Shown here in pieces: positions 1-7,680 of a stretch of 39,659 bases of DNA. The translations under genes were made by a program, and so were the position numbers. Source of the stretch: a virus. The stretch spans positions 1 to 39,659 of IMG/VR virus record IMGVR_UViG_3300035664_000034. One strand, written 5' to 3'. Each line of letters begins with the position of its first letter. Within the stretch, counting starts at the first letter, position 1. Below the pieces are notes generated by a model. That model was given only the letters and a program-made list of their open reading frames with translations, did no database searches and had not been told where the DNA came from.

Positions 1-3000
1 AAGCCGTCTTGCCACAGAGCTTTCGCAGGAGCAACCCGATGCAAACAGGGTCATAGAACTCCAGTCTGCCATGCGGGAAGTCATGCCATCGCCCGAATAT
101 ATGGCGGCGATGAATGACGATCTGACCCCGGCCGAAAGCTGGAATGCGTTTGTCAGCAATCCCGTCTCGGTGATGGGCGAACTTCTCACGGAAACGCTCG
201 TTTCTTTTGGCGAGCAGATGATCGACAAGGGACCGGCCAGCCTCATCGTTGGCACGGCGGCCGGAACGGCAGCGGGCGCCCCCGTTGCCGGCATCGGCGC
301 AATCCCCGGCGCAGCGGTCGGGGCACGGGCAGGATTGACCCAAGCCGCATTCTCGGCCAGCCGCGCATTGGAGGCCAGTGATGGCATCCTTCGCTCGCTG
401 GAGGAAGCGGGCGTTCCCATGAACGATCCGCAAGCACTGTCTGCCGCACTGCAAGATCCCGAAAGGATGCAAGTGGCACGCGAGTTCGCCGACAAGAAGG
501 CTATTCCCGTTGCCCTTTTTGATGCCGGAAGCATGTTGCTCGGCGGGCGCTTGCTCGGGCAAAAGCCAGTTAGCGTTATGAAAAAGATCGGCCGTGGCGC
601 CATCGAGACAGCGTTCCAGTCGCTGCTTGGCATGGGAGGCGAGGCCACTGGACAGCTTAACCAAGAGGGCCAGATCACCAGCGGCCGAGCCATCATTGCC
701 GAAGGTGTCGGAGAGATTGCTCCCGGCATGGCAGAGGTCGCTATCGGCACAAGGTTGCAGCAAGCAGAGAGTCGCGGGATGCCGCAACCGGCCGCCCCCG
801 TGGACGTGGAGTTGACGCAACCGGGCATGAACATTCCGGCAACGGCGGCGCCTGTTGAGCCGCCAGCCGCAGAATCTCCCGCCCCAACCTCAACCCCACT
901 AGACCGCAGCGGCAACATCCCCGAGCCGTCGCCCATGCCAGAAGGCGGCGAAGCCAAGCCGCGCACCTTTGAGCAGAAGGCCATGGAGTCGGACGCCATT
1001 ACGCCGGCAGCCAAGGAACAGCTTGGCAGCTTCTATGGCTCTTACACTTTCCCGCAGGCAGTGCAGGCGGCCAAGGATTGGGTGAACACTAACGGGATTG
1101 ACGCCGCGCAGACGCGCATCCGTGAGTTCGTGCAGACGAAAGTTCTCCCCTCGCCCGTGGACATTGCCATCGGCATGGAAGCGGCCGGCAAGCTGGGTGC
1201 GCTCGGTGAACACGACAAGCAGGCAGCGCTTGTCATGGATTTGAGCGAGATCGGAACGTCCGCCGGTCAAGCCATCAGCATTTACCAGTTGCTTCCGCGC
1301 ATGACGCCGGAAGGCATCACCGTCTTTGCACAAAAGCAGATCGGCAAGTATATCGGATCATTGCCCGAAGACAGGCAGAAGCAAATCCTCGCCGACCAAC
1401 AGGCAGTGCAAGGGGTGCGCGGGCAGCTTGGCAACATGCGGACAGACTTTGCCAACAGGGCCATTGGCGAGACTCCCTATGGCGGCGAGACAATCAAGGC
1501 CCGCGTGGGTCGCCGCATTGGCGACAAGACGGCAGCGGAGTCCCTGCTTGTTGGGGCGCGCGACGTGTTGCTCAAGGCCGACAACCGCGACATGGCCAAG
1601 GATTCCGTCTTGGAAATGTTTGTGGGTGCTGGCATCTCCAAAAGCGAGTCACAGTCGCTGGCTAAGAATCTTACGGACGGCTTTTATTCCTCGATGGCTG
1701 CGGGGCGGCGGGAATTGGCGGCCACACTGGCGCCTCAAGCCAGTAACAAGAAGGCTATCAGCATGTTGCAAGAAAGGCTTAAAGCCGGCGACATGACGGA
1801 CTCTGAGTTTGTCTCTCGCGTCTCGCAGTCCAAGAGCATCCCGACGCTAACGCCAGAGGTTGCGGCGAAGCTAAAGGATTACGCCGCGCAATACCAGAAG
1901 GCCACGGACCCCGACATCCAAATGGTGATCGGCGCCAAAATGTATGAGGAAATTGCCAGCCTCGTTCCCAATGACGTTTTTGGAAAGATGCGCGCGACCA
2001 GCTATCTTACCATGTTGTTCGCCCCGAAGACTTGGATTCGGAACATCGGCGGCAACACGGTGCAATGGATCGCCAACGCGGGGCGGGACGCGGCCATTGG
2101 CTATGTGGTGGACCCGCTGACGAGCATTGTTCGCGGCGACAACAAGAGCACATCCTCTGGGCTGGGCGCCCTTTCACGCTTGAAGGGTCTAGCGGCGCCC
2201 GTCTCTGACCTCAAAAAGGGTTATGACTGGAACAAGAAGCAGAACCCGCAGGCCAATGTGCTACAAAACTCGCGGGCGGCACTGAGCCATCTCCGCGTGT
2301 TGTCCAAGCTGACCACGCAGAACAAGTGGGAACTTGTTGATGTGAAGGATGTCGGGCGGCGCATGTTTTCCAGCAAATTCATGCAGATGTTTGAGTCCAC
2401 GCTTTCCGTGGCTCTGGGCGCTCCCGACCGTGCGTTCTACATGTCGCAGTTCAAGGCTTCGCTGGCACAGCAAGAGGCGGCAGCCAAACAGAACGGCGAG
2501 TGGGGCGGACAGATTACGCCCGACATGTATGAGGCTGCCGTGTCCGACGCGATGTATGCCATCTACCAAGACCCCAACCGTGTGAGCAAACTGTTGGGAG
2601 GCATTCGCCGCGAGCTGAACTTGCACAAGGAGTTCGGCGTCGGGACAGCAATGCTTCCCTTTACCCAAGTCCCCGGTTCCATTCTGAAAAAGGGTGTCGT
2701 TGATTGGTCTCCGGTTGGCTTCATCAAGGCCATGGCGGAAGCTGGACGAGCTGGGCTTTTCGGCGCCGAGTTTAATCAAGCCAAGTTCAACAAGGACTTC
2801 ACGCAAGCGGCCATCGGGTCCGCTGGTTTTTACGCTTTGGGGTATTGGCTGGCCGACCTCGGCATCATCACCAGTCTGCAAGAGGATGACAAAGACCTAG
2901 AGGCAATGCGGCGGGCATCGGGGCTTGGCTCATACCGTATGAACGTGACGGCCCTCAAGAGAGCGCTGCTTACGGGCGATTGGCGCAACCGGCAGGAGCC

Positions 3001-3940
3001 GCAAGAGGGCGACACCATTGTTTCCTACGACTGGGTGCAGCCCACCGCAATCACCCTTGCCGCTGGCGCTGACGTTTTCTATGGGGAGAAGGCGGCGGGG
3101 CGCAAGGCTGCGAGGGAAGGCGGCATGTCCAAGGACGCCTCAAAGACTCTCAACGCAATCATGGCGGGAACCAAAACCCTGAGTGAGCAACCGCTGTTGG
3201 GCGGCCTTGGCTCGTTTATGAAGTCTTACAATTACAGCAAGAACAACTACGTCGAGGCGCTTTACGACACGGTTCTCGGCGTCCCGTCTATGTTTGTTCC
3301 GCAGCTTGTGCGGCAGGGCGCCCAATGGCGCGACAACACCATGCGAGAAACAAGGGCGGGCGACAACACGCAGCGGGCCTTTGCGCAGATCGCCACGCAG
3401 ATCCCATTCTTGAGCGAGTCCTTCCCCCCGCGCTTCGACATCATGGGGCAAGCGCAGGAAAGGTATCAGTATGGCGGCAACTCGCTAATGAACATCCTCC
3501 TCAACCCGGCCATGGTGACGCGGGTAAAGAAAGACCCCGTCCTGTCGGAAGCGCAGCGACTGATCGACACGACCGGGGCAGAGAACATTGCTCCGCGCAG
3601 CACGGAAAGAACAGTGGATCTCAATGGCAAGCGCTACGAGCTGACCAACGAGCAGATCAGCGCATACCAGTTCTATGTCGGCAACTATACAATGGCCCGA
3701 TACAACCGATACATGGCCAGCCCTCGGTTCGCGCGACTGCCGGACGCCACGAAGGTTGAGTTGCTGGCCAAGGAATTGACCGACGTGCATGCCGCCACCA
3801 AGTCATTGGTCTTGGGCGGAAGCGCGGAGCGTCTAACCCGTCAACAGCTTTCCCTTCGCCGCCTTCTCCAGCGCAGCGAGCTTGGCCGCACCCCGCCGAC
3901 CGGGATGCCGTTCCAAAGCTACGCAGTGCCACAAAATTAG
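1..3940 (+). CDS. Large ejection (internal virion) protein, 3' part
   Basis: The reading frame is open from base 2 to the TAG at 3938-3940, about 1,312 residues, and has no start inside the window; the ATG at 71 is probably internal. A Gly/Ala-rich hydrophobic stretch (roughly residues 60-100) and a Pro/Ala-rich linker (about 255-300) are followed by a long mostly helical region. Very large proteins of this kind at the end of a podovirus virion operon are usually ejected into the cell with the DNA and help it cross the envelope. The 5' part is probably the ORF that starts at 39501 and runs off the right end. I see no catalytic motif in this part; a transglycosylase domain, if present, would be in the missing piece. 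The assignment rests on size, position and composition. Confidence 0.7.
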   Translation, partial: SRLATELSQEQPDANRVIELQSAMREVMPSPEYMAAMNDDLTPAESWNAFVSNPVSVMGELLTETLVSFGEQMIDKGPASLIVGTAAGTAAGAPVAGIGAIPGAAVGARAGLTQAAFSASRALEASDGILRSLEEAGVPMNDPQALSAALQDPERMQVAREFADKKAIPVALFDAGSMLLGGRLLGQKPVSVMKKIGRGAIETAFQSLLGMGGEATGQLNQEGQITSGRAIIAEGVGEIAPGMAEVAIGTRLQQAESRGMPQPAAPVDVELTQPGMNIPATAAPVEPPAAESPAPTSTPLDRSGNIPEPSPMPEGGEAKPRTFEQKAMESDAITPAAKEQLGSFYGSYTFPQAVQAAKDWVNTNGIDAAQTRIREFVQTKVLPSPVDIAIGMEAAGKLGALGEHDKQAALVMDLSEIGTSAGQAISIYQLLPRMTPEGITVFAQKQIGKYIGSLPEDRQKQILADQQAVQGVRGQLGNMRTDFANRAIGETPYGGETIKARVGRRIGDKTAAESLLVGARDVLLKADNRDMAKDSVLEMFVGAGISKSESQSLAKNLTDGFYSSMAAGRRELAATLAPQASNKKAISMLQERLKAGDMTDSEFVSRVSQSKSIPTLTPEVAAKLKDYAAQYQKATDPDIQMVIGAKMYEEIASLVPNDVFGKMRATSYLTMLFAPKTWIRNIGGNTVQWIANAGRDAAIGYVVDPLTSIVRGDNKSTSSGLGALSRLKGLAAPVSDLKKGYDWNKKQNPQANVLQNSRAALSHLRVLSKLTTQNKWELVDVKDVGRRMFSSKFMQMFESTLSVALGAPDRAFYMSQFKASLAQQEAAAKQNGEWGGQITPDMYEAAVSDAMYAIYQDPNRVSKLLGGIRRELNLHKEFGVGTAMLPFTQVPGSILKKGVVDWSPVGFIKAMAEAGRAGLFGAEFNQAKFNKDFTQAAIGSAGFYALGYWLADLGIITSLQEDDKDLEAMRRASGLGSYRMNVTALKRALLTGDWRNRQEPQEGDTIVSYDWVQPTAITLAAGADVFYGEKAAGRKAAREGGMSKDASKTLNAIMAGTKTLSEQPLLGGLGSFMKSYNYSKNNYVEALYDTVLGVPSMFVPQLVRQGAQWRDNTMRETRAGDNTQRAFAQIATQIPFLSESFPPRFDIMGQAQERYQYGGNSLMNILLNPAMVTRVKKDPVLSEAQRLIDTTGAENIAPRSTERTVDLNGKRYELTNEQISAYQFYVGNYTMARYNRYMASPRFARLPDATKVELLAKELTDVHAATKSLVLGGSAERLTRQQLSLRRLLQRSELGRTPPTGMPFQSYAVPQN

Positions 3941-4004
3941 GGCCGCCCCGGTTTCCCAGAGCGGCCCAGCCCCGCACACGCGGGACTCGTCCTAGTGGTT
4001 AGGA
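3940..4004. terminator. Cluster of hairpins between convergent genes
   Basis: Three inverted repeats fill the gap between the rightward ejection gene and the leftward lipoprotein gene: GGGCCGC/GCGGCCC (3940-3946 with 3961-3967), CCCGC/GCGGG (3971-3975 with 3980-3984) and TCCTA/TAGGA (3990-3994 with 4000-4004). A hairpin cluster in a convergent gap suggests bidirectional termination. None is followed by a clear T-run, so factor-independent termination is not certain. Confidence 0.45.
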
Positions 4005-4022
4005 GACACACTTTGGACAAAT

Positions 4023-4391
4023 TCAGTAGCCATAGTAGCCGTATGCCGGCGGACTGTAAACAGGTGCGCCGCCAAATGTCGAAACCACCGTCGTCCCGCC
4101 AACCCGTCCGGCTGTTGTGACGCCGCTTCCAGACGGAGCTACAATGAAGGCAGGCGGTGGCGCCGGTGCCATGGCTTGATTAAAAACCGTGGGGTCATAG
4201 CCGAAAGACGTTTCTGGTGTCGCCCAATTAACGCCGTCACCAAAGAAGGGCGTTCCCTTCGGAACCCAATCGCCTGCCGGGGTGCGAACGTAGCCCTTGG
4301 CCTGCATCTTTTCCGCCTTTTGTTGTGTTGTTTCGCAGCCCGTGGCGGCCATCACCATGGCGGCAGCGAGTGTTAGGGTTTGCAGTTTCAT
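4023..4391 (-). CDS. Small secreted lipoprotein coupled to integrase
   Basis: 122 residues. The N-terminus (MKLQTLTLAAAMVMAATGC) is a signal peptide with a lipobox A-T-G-C, so the mature protein should start at a lipidated Cys19 and sit in an envelope membrane. The rest holds a short charged helix, a Trp-containing segment, a Pro-rich middle and a Gly/Tyr-rich C-terminus. A longer frame exists upstream, but its signal peptide would be internal, so the start at 4391 is preferred. Its ATG overlaps the integrase TGA (ATGA at 4388-4391), so it is translated from the integrase message. This is typical of a lysogenic-conversion or superinfection-exclusion gene, but that role is inference; no family was recognised. 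Confidence 0.75.
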   Translation of the reverse strand: MKLQTLTLAAAMVMAATGCETTQQKAEKMQAKGYVRTPAGDWVPKGTPFFGDGVNWATPETSFGYDPTVFNQAMAPAPPPAFIVAPSGSGVTTAGRVGGTTVVSTFGGAPVYSPPAYGYYGY

Positions 4392-5563
4392 ATTGTTGGT
4401 TCTTCTTGAAATTTCTCTGGCACGACTACGGCACGTTGCCATGTGGCATACCAGCGTTGCGTTGTTACATAGGACGAGTGCCCCAAAAGATATTGCACTT
4501 GGACGAGTGACCCCGTCGCCTCCAGCCAATCGCTGCCGGCTTGCTTGCGCAGTTCATAGGCGGCGCCCTTGCGGTTCGGGATGTATTGCCGCAGCCATGT
4601 GTTGAAGTTTCGGAGCATGAAGTTGTAGCGAAGGAACTCTGTGCCGAGCGGGATCATGTAGTCTTCGGCAGCCAGCAGATAGTCGGCCATCCATGGCGCC
4701 AAGGTAATGTCGCGCTCGCGGCATCCCCCTGTCTTTAGGGTGAACTCCTCATCGGGGCGCTCGCGGATGCACATGGTCTTGCCTTCGGGGCGGTCCTCAA
4801 TCCACGACTTGCGGGCATAGCTTACCTCCTTGGGCGTCATGCCCATGTAGCGGCAGCAGATGAAGGCGCGGCGGACCTCTGCCATGCCCCGGCTGTCGCG
4901 CTCCATGTCGGCCAGCTTGTCCTTGGGGATGTGCTGGAAGCTGGTCGGGTTGTATTTCTGCTTGGCCTGCTTGCTGGCCGCGCGGAAGGAGGTGATGTCT
5001 GGCAGCTTGAAGTCGATCCAGTCGTTGCTGTCGGCGAAGACGCTCTTGGCACTGGCGAGGGTGCTGCCGGCCGTGTAGGCACTGGTTCCGCAGTTGGTAA
5101 GATATTCGCGCACCAGTTTGTCGTTCAATTCGGTGGAGCGGACGGCCATCACCTTGGCGACTTCGGCGTCCGTCATGGCAATAGCCCTCCCCTTAATCAT
5201 GGGGTGCTCTCGGAAGGGGGCGATGCCCTTGGCTCGGGCGATGACGCGCAACAGGCAACGAATGTTCTCCTCCTTGCTCGGGCAGTCGCTCCGCAAGCGG
5301 TAATGCTCGACGACCTTGCCGATGCTCGGAGACTCGTCGCGGCCATGGGTCAGCTCGGTAAGTCGCTTCATGCCATCTTGCCCAAGGATGTTGAGGTAAG
5401 ACAGCCCCTTGGCCTTGGCCACCTTGGGATCTGCTGTCTTGAGGGAGATGCGGCGCATCTTCTTCTCGTAGGTGTAACGCAGCCAAAGGTATCCCCGGCG
5501 TTGAAAGACTGTGCCTCTTAGCCCATACTTCGGGACTTCTATGCGGAAACTTTTAATGTTCAT
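4388..5563 (-). CDS. int: Tyrosine recombinase (phage integrase)
   Basis: 391 residues from the ATG at 5563, beginning MNIKSFRIEVPKYG. It catalyses site-specific recombination between attP and the host attB. The C-terminal half carries the beta-hairpin Lys (LKTGG, about residue 277), box II Arg (YELRK, about 339), the LLGHSS His (about 362) and the nucleophile in RWY (Tyr about 372). Two usual catalytic positions differ: the box I Arg is Thr in MGMTPKEV (about 243), and the His before x-L-R is Tyr. An N-terminal arm-binding region and core-binding domain precede the catalytic part. A TTGACA promoter lies just upstream and the attP site lies 130 bp upstream. An ATG at 5593 in the same frame is an alternative start, but it would lie inside the predicted promoter. 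Confidence 0.9.
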   Translation of the reverse strand: MNIKSFRIEVPKYGLRGTVFQRRGYLWLRYTYEKKMRRISLKTADPKVAKAKGLSYLNILGQDGMKRLTELTHGRDESPSIGKVVEHYRLRSDCPSKEENIRCLLRVIARAKGIAPFREHPMIKGRAIAMTDAEVAKVMAVRSTELNDKLVREYLTNCGTSAYTAGSTLASAKSVFADSNDWIDFKLPDITSFRAASKQAKQKYNPTSFQHIPKDKLADMERDSRGMAEVRRAFICCRYMGMTPKEVSYARKSWIEDRPEGKTMCIRERPDEEFTLKTGGCRERDITLAPWMADYLLAAEDYMIPLGTEFLRYNFMLRNFNTWLRQYIPNRKGAAYELRKQAGSDWLEATGSLVQVQYLLGHSSYVTTQRWYATWQRAVVVPEKFQEEPTI

Positions 5564-5573
5564 AACGAATCCA

Positions 5574-5602
5574 TTGCTAAACCGTCTGCCCATTGGTGTC
5601 AA
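5574..5602 (-). promoter_or_regulatory. Predicted integrase promoter
   Basis: On the minus strand a perfect TTGACA (5597-5602) is followed after 17 bp by TAGCAA (5574-5579), a weak -10. The integrase ATG follows the -10 by 10 nt, so the transcript would be leaderless or nearly so. The -35 box is part of one of the GGTGTCAA repeats that look like integrase arm sites, which would allow integrase to repress its own gene. Confidence 0.5.
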
Positions 5603-5809
5603 GATTGTGCATATCCGGTGTCAACAGGGCATGGTTCAACGTGGCATCAAACTGGTTCAAAGTAGTTCGTTTCTAGAGTAATCATTAACCTGCTCCCGTA
5701 GCTCAGGGGATAGAGCAGCGGATTTCTAAAGGGCCGTGCGTTTTGTGCGGCTTGCAGAATTACTCTGTAAATGTGCGGTTGTGTGCTGTTGTCACACGGA
5801 TGGTGTCAA
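5595..5809. other. attP: attP: tRNA-Arg(UCU) 5'-half core flanked by arm-type repeats
   Basis: 5692-5729 is a perfect 5' half of a tRNA gene. It has the acceptor strand GCTCCCG, TA, D arm GCTC-AGGGGATA-GAGC, one A, anticodon stem GCGGA and loop TTTCTAA, giving anticodon TCT (Arg). The next bases do not continue the stem, so the identity ends in the anticodon loop. GGTGTCAA occurs at 5595-5602, 5617-5624 and, beyond the core, 5802-5809. Related GGTTCAA or GGCATCAA copies at 5633, 5643 and 5654 are spaced near helical turns. Core plus arms on both sides next to the integrase gene is the layout of a lambda-like attP. That the host attB is a tRNA-Arg(UCU) gene is inference. Confidence 0.75.
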
Positions 5810-5840
5810 GGTGTGTGCTTTCGGTGGATCGGGCGGCCAT
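5760..5840 (-). CDS. Possible 26-residue peptide
   Basis: The ATG at 5838-5840 overlaps the TGA of the preceding gene (TGATG) and opens a 26-residue frame beginning MAARSTESTHLDTIRV and ending at TAA 5760-5762. The only support is coupling to the upstream stop and its use of the ATG inside a GTGATGGCCGCC repeat. It lies inside attP between the core and the P'-side arm repeat, so it could equally be non-coding. No function can be suggested. Confidence 0.25.
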   Translation of the reverse strand: MAARSTESTHLDTIRVTTAHNRTFTE

Positions 5841-6094
5841 CACTCGTTGATGTCTCGCTGCGTGACGATGTCGGTCTTGCCCCCGGCGTCCCGTTGCGCC
5901 CTCCCCACTTGGTCGTTGCCGCCCAAGCCTAGCCCATGCCACGGGTCATCGAGCTTGCGCAACTCGGCCATTAGCACATCGACCTTCCTGCCTGCGGCTC
6001 GGTGCTTGCGGATCTCCTCGACCAGCGCGGCCTTTAGCATCCGGCGCTCCTCGTCGTTGTCGCAGTATTGGGTTTCCATGGTCTCGGCGGCCAT
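5840..6094 (-). CDS. Small helical protein of unknown function
   Basis: 84 residues, beginning MAAETMETQYCDNDEERRM. The first half is charged and predicted helical (residues 10-50); the tail is Gly/Asp-rich. The start ATG is the one inside the repeat at 6086-6097, and an internal ATG (METQYC) at 6079 is an alternative. The stop overlaps the next repeat copy at 5832-5843. It is the last well-supported gene of the leftward block before attP. A long hairpin lies between it and the gene upstream. I do not recognise the family. Confidence 0.6.
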   Translation of the reverse strand: MAAETMETQYCDNDEERRMLKAALVEEIRKHRAAGRKVDVLMAELRKLDDPWHGLGLGGNDQVGRAQRDAGGKTDIVTQRDINE

Positions 6095-6107
6095 CACTTG
6101 CCGGCTG

Positions 6108-6136
6108 AAGGGAGAGGGCGATTTGCCCCCTCCCTT
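6108..6136. terminator. 12-bp hairpin inside the leftward operon
   Basis: The arms 6108-6119 and 6125-6136 pair over 12 positions with one A/C mismatch around a 5-nt loop (AAGGGAGAGGGC against GCCCCCTCCCTT). It lies in the 57-bp gap between two leftward genes. No T-run follows in either direction, so it may be an attenuator, a processing site or a partial terminator. Confidence 0.4.
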
Positions 6137-6151
6137 GTGAGCGGCGTGTGT

Positions 6152-6550
6152 TTAGGCGGGCATCTCGACGGCCATTTCTATTGCGGCCTGCGACATCCGT
6201 ATGGCATCGGCGGCTTGGTGCAACGCTTCAGCCTCAGTCTTGCAGCGACCGGCCCAATGGGTGTCGAGCGAGGGGTAGTCCACCAGCGCATAGGCAAACG
6301 AGCGGCCCCGCTTGAGGGTCCACACGTCCGTATATGGCTCGGTGCATAGTCCTCCGGTCGTCCAGAGGGTCCACATTTTGGCGCCCTTGGGCGGCCGCCA
6401 TTTGGTGAACACAACTTTCTTGCCCTCCCTGTGGACAAGCTCAGTTGACTCCGGTTCCTCGCGCACTGCGATGAATGCGCCCGCAAATCGGGCGGCCTTG
6501 GCGTTGATCCCGCGCTCGGCTAGGTAGTGTTTTGCAGTCATGGCGGCCAT
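6152..6550 (-). CDS. Unknown phage protein
   Basis: 132 residues beginning MAAMTAKHYLAERG. The start ATG (6548-6550) shares its first base with the TGA of the upstream gene (TGATG), which implies coupled translation; a second in-frame ATG at 6541 is also possible. The sequence has a Trp-rich centre (KWRPPKGAKMWTLWTTGG, residues about 52-69) and a helical C-terminus with ADAIRMSQAAIEMAVEMPA. It has no signal peptide or membrane segment, so it is likely cytoplasmic. I do not recognise it. Confidence 0.65.
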   Translation of the reverse strand: MAAMTAKHYLAERGINAKAARFAGAFIAVREEPESTELVHREGKKVVFTKWRPPKGAKMWTLWTTGGLCTEPYTDVWTLKRGRSFAYALVDYPSLDTHWAGRCKTEAEALHQAADAIRMSQAAIEMAVEMPA

Positions 6551-6759
6551 CACTGGACCGGCTCAAAGTCCGCGTAGTCATCAAGAAACGCGGCCACGTT
6601 AGCCAAGGTTGGTTTGCGTTGTTCCTCGGGCAGCTCATGCCAAGAGTCGTGCCGTTCGCACTCCTCAAGCCATGCGCCGAATGATTTTGTTACGCGCCCA
6701 CCGGGGAAGCGCATGCGCGCGCTGAAATGATCCAGCGTGTGCGGTGTATCGTTTTTCAT
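6550..6759 (-). CDS. Small unknown protein, strong RBS cassette
   Basis: 69 residues, beginning MKNDTPHTLDHFSARMRF. The ATG at 6759 is chosen over an upstream start because the shared AAAGGAGACACACA cassette sits exactly before it (6760-6773). The protein is acidic toward the C-terminus (AAFLDDYADFEPVQ) and has a Trp/His-rich centre (ECERHDSWHELPEEQR). Its stop is fused to the next gene by TGATG inside a repeat copy. Likely cytoplasmic. Function unknown. Confidence 0.65.
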   Translation of the reverse strand: MKNDTPHTLDHFSARMRFPGGRVTKSFGAWLEECERHDSWHELPEEQRKPTLANVAAFLDDYADFEPVQ

Positions 6760-6824
6760 TGTGTGTCTCCTTTGTTTCAATAGATGGTGCGGCCATCACC
6801 GGGTCAGCATGTTTGCCGTCCGTT

Positions 6825-6853
6825 CCGGCCTCTGCCCATTGGACAAAGGCCGG
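6825..6853. repeat. 7-bp inverted repeat in a 103-bp gap
   Basis: CCGGCCT (6825-6831) and AGGCCGG (6847-6853) are exact inverted copies around a 15-nt loop. They sit between two leftward genes, just after the stop of the upstream one, and could end or attenuate transcription. The gap also carries one GTGATGGCCGCA repeat copy (6788-6799). Confidence 0.35.
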
Positions 6854-6862
6854 TGTCGGGCG

Positions 6863-7222
6863 TCAAGCGGCGTTGGCTAGTTTCTGTGTCTTAGGCTTGG
6901 CCTTCTTCTGTTTGGCTAGGCGCTTCTCGTCTTGCTTGCGCCAATACTCCTCACGGAGCCGCTTCCTTTCTGCGAGGATTTCGCAGCGCAGGGCGCAGGC
7001 GGTTAGCTCCATGTCTTCGTCGTGGCAGTTCTCAAACTCCTCCCACGCGCCATACGCTCTATTGATTGCCGCATCTAGGTCGGGGCATTCCGGCGCGTCA
7101 TGGCTCGCTTGGTAGTCCTCAATGCGAGCAATGAGCTTTAGCATCTCGCTATGAAGGTCTAATGACGCACGGAAATGCCCATAGAGGCGGCCGTATTGTT
7201 GTTCGATTGTTTGCTTTTTCAT
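6863..7222 (-). CDS. Charged coiled-coil-like protein of unknown function
   Basis: 119 residues starting MKKQTIEQQYGRLYG, preceded by AAGGAGACACCA (7223-7234). The N-terminal half is helical with an acidic, Cys-containing centre (APECPDLDAAIN, ENCHDEDMELTACALRCE). The C-terminal third is strongly basic (KRLREEYWRKQDEKRLAKQKKAKPK), consistent with nucleic-acid contact. No domain was recognised. It is transcribed between the ANARLIATAPELL-family gene and a 69-residue gene. Confidence 0.7.
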   Translation of the reverse strand: MKKQTIEQQYGRLYGHFRASLDLHSEMLKLIARIEDYQASHDAPECPDLDAAINRAYGAWEEFENCHDEDMELTACALRCEILAERKRLREEYWRKQDEKRLAKQKKAKPKTQKLANAA

Positions 7223-7247
7223 TGGTGTCTCCTTCTGTTTGTTTTGG

Positions 7248-7583
7248 TTAGGCGGCCATCACTGGCTCGCCAATAGCTTTTTCGATTGTTGCAGCGAGGG
7301 TGCCATCTATTGAAGCGGCGTTCGCTTCCACCCAATCACAGGCGGCGTCGAGCCGCCGGAATTGAATCAACCCGCATAGCTCATCGAGCCATTCGCGGGC
7401 GTTGCATAGTTCTTCCAGTAGTTCGGGCGCGGTTGCGATCAGTCGCGCGTTTGCTTGGTCTATCTTTCCATCTGGCAAGGCGCAGATGTCGCTTGCGTTA
7501 TCAAGCCGGAAGGCTTTTATGGCTATTAAGTCTGGCTCTTGCTCTATGCGCCAAGGCGCGGGCGTGTGTTTTATTGTGTTCAT
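7248..7583 (-). CDS. Conserved phage protein, ANARLIA-APELL family
   Basis: 111 residues with the hallmark HTPAPW near the N-terminus and ANARLIATAPELLEEL in the middle. This pattern is seen in a widespread family of small phage early-region proteins whose function is not known to me. It starts at 7583 behind the AAAGGAGACACAC cassette (7584-7596). The reading frame ends through a copy of the GTGATGGCCGCC repeat, so the C-terminus reads PVMAA. Likely cytoplasmic. Confidence 0.75.
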   Translation of the reverse strand: MNTIKHTPAPWRIEQEPDLIAIKAFRLDNASDICALPDGKIDQANARLIATAPELLEELCNAREWLDELCGLIQFRRLDAACDWVEANAASIDGTLAATIEKAIGEPVMAA

Positions 7584-7680
7584 GTGTGTCTCCTTTGTAT
7601 GTGTTTGGCGGCCATCATCGGCCGGGATTGCGTTATGCTCTCCGTGCTGGCCCCGGTGTTAGCGGGACCAGATGCGGAAC

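Noticed and set aside
4344-4355. Copy of the 12-bp repeat in the lipoprotein gene as a regulatory site
   Set aside because: The match is exact, but it encodes the signal peptide residues V-M-A-A far from any gene junction. Coincidence with a hydrophobic signal sequence cannot be excluded, so it was not counted with the eight.
5692-5730. A functional tRNA-Arg gene
   Set aside because: Only the 5' half exists; there is no matching anticodon 3' strand, T arm or acceptor 3' strand downstream. It is better explained as the attP core.
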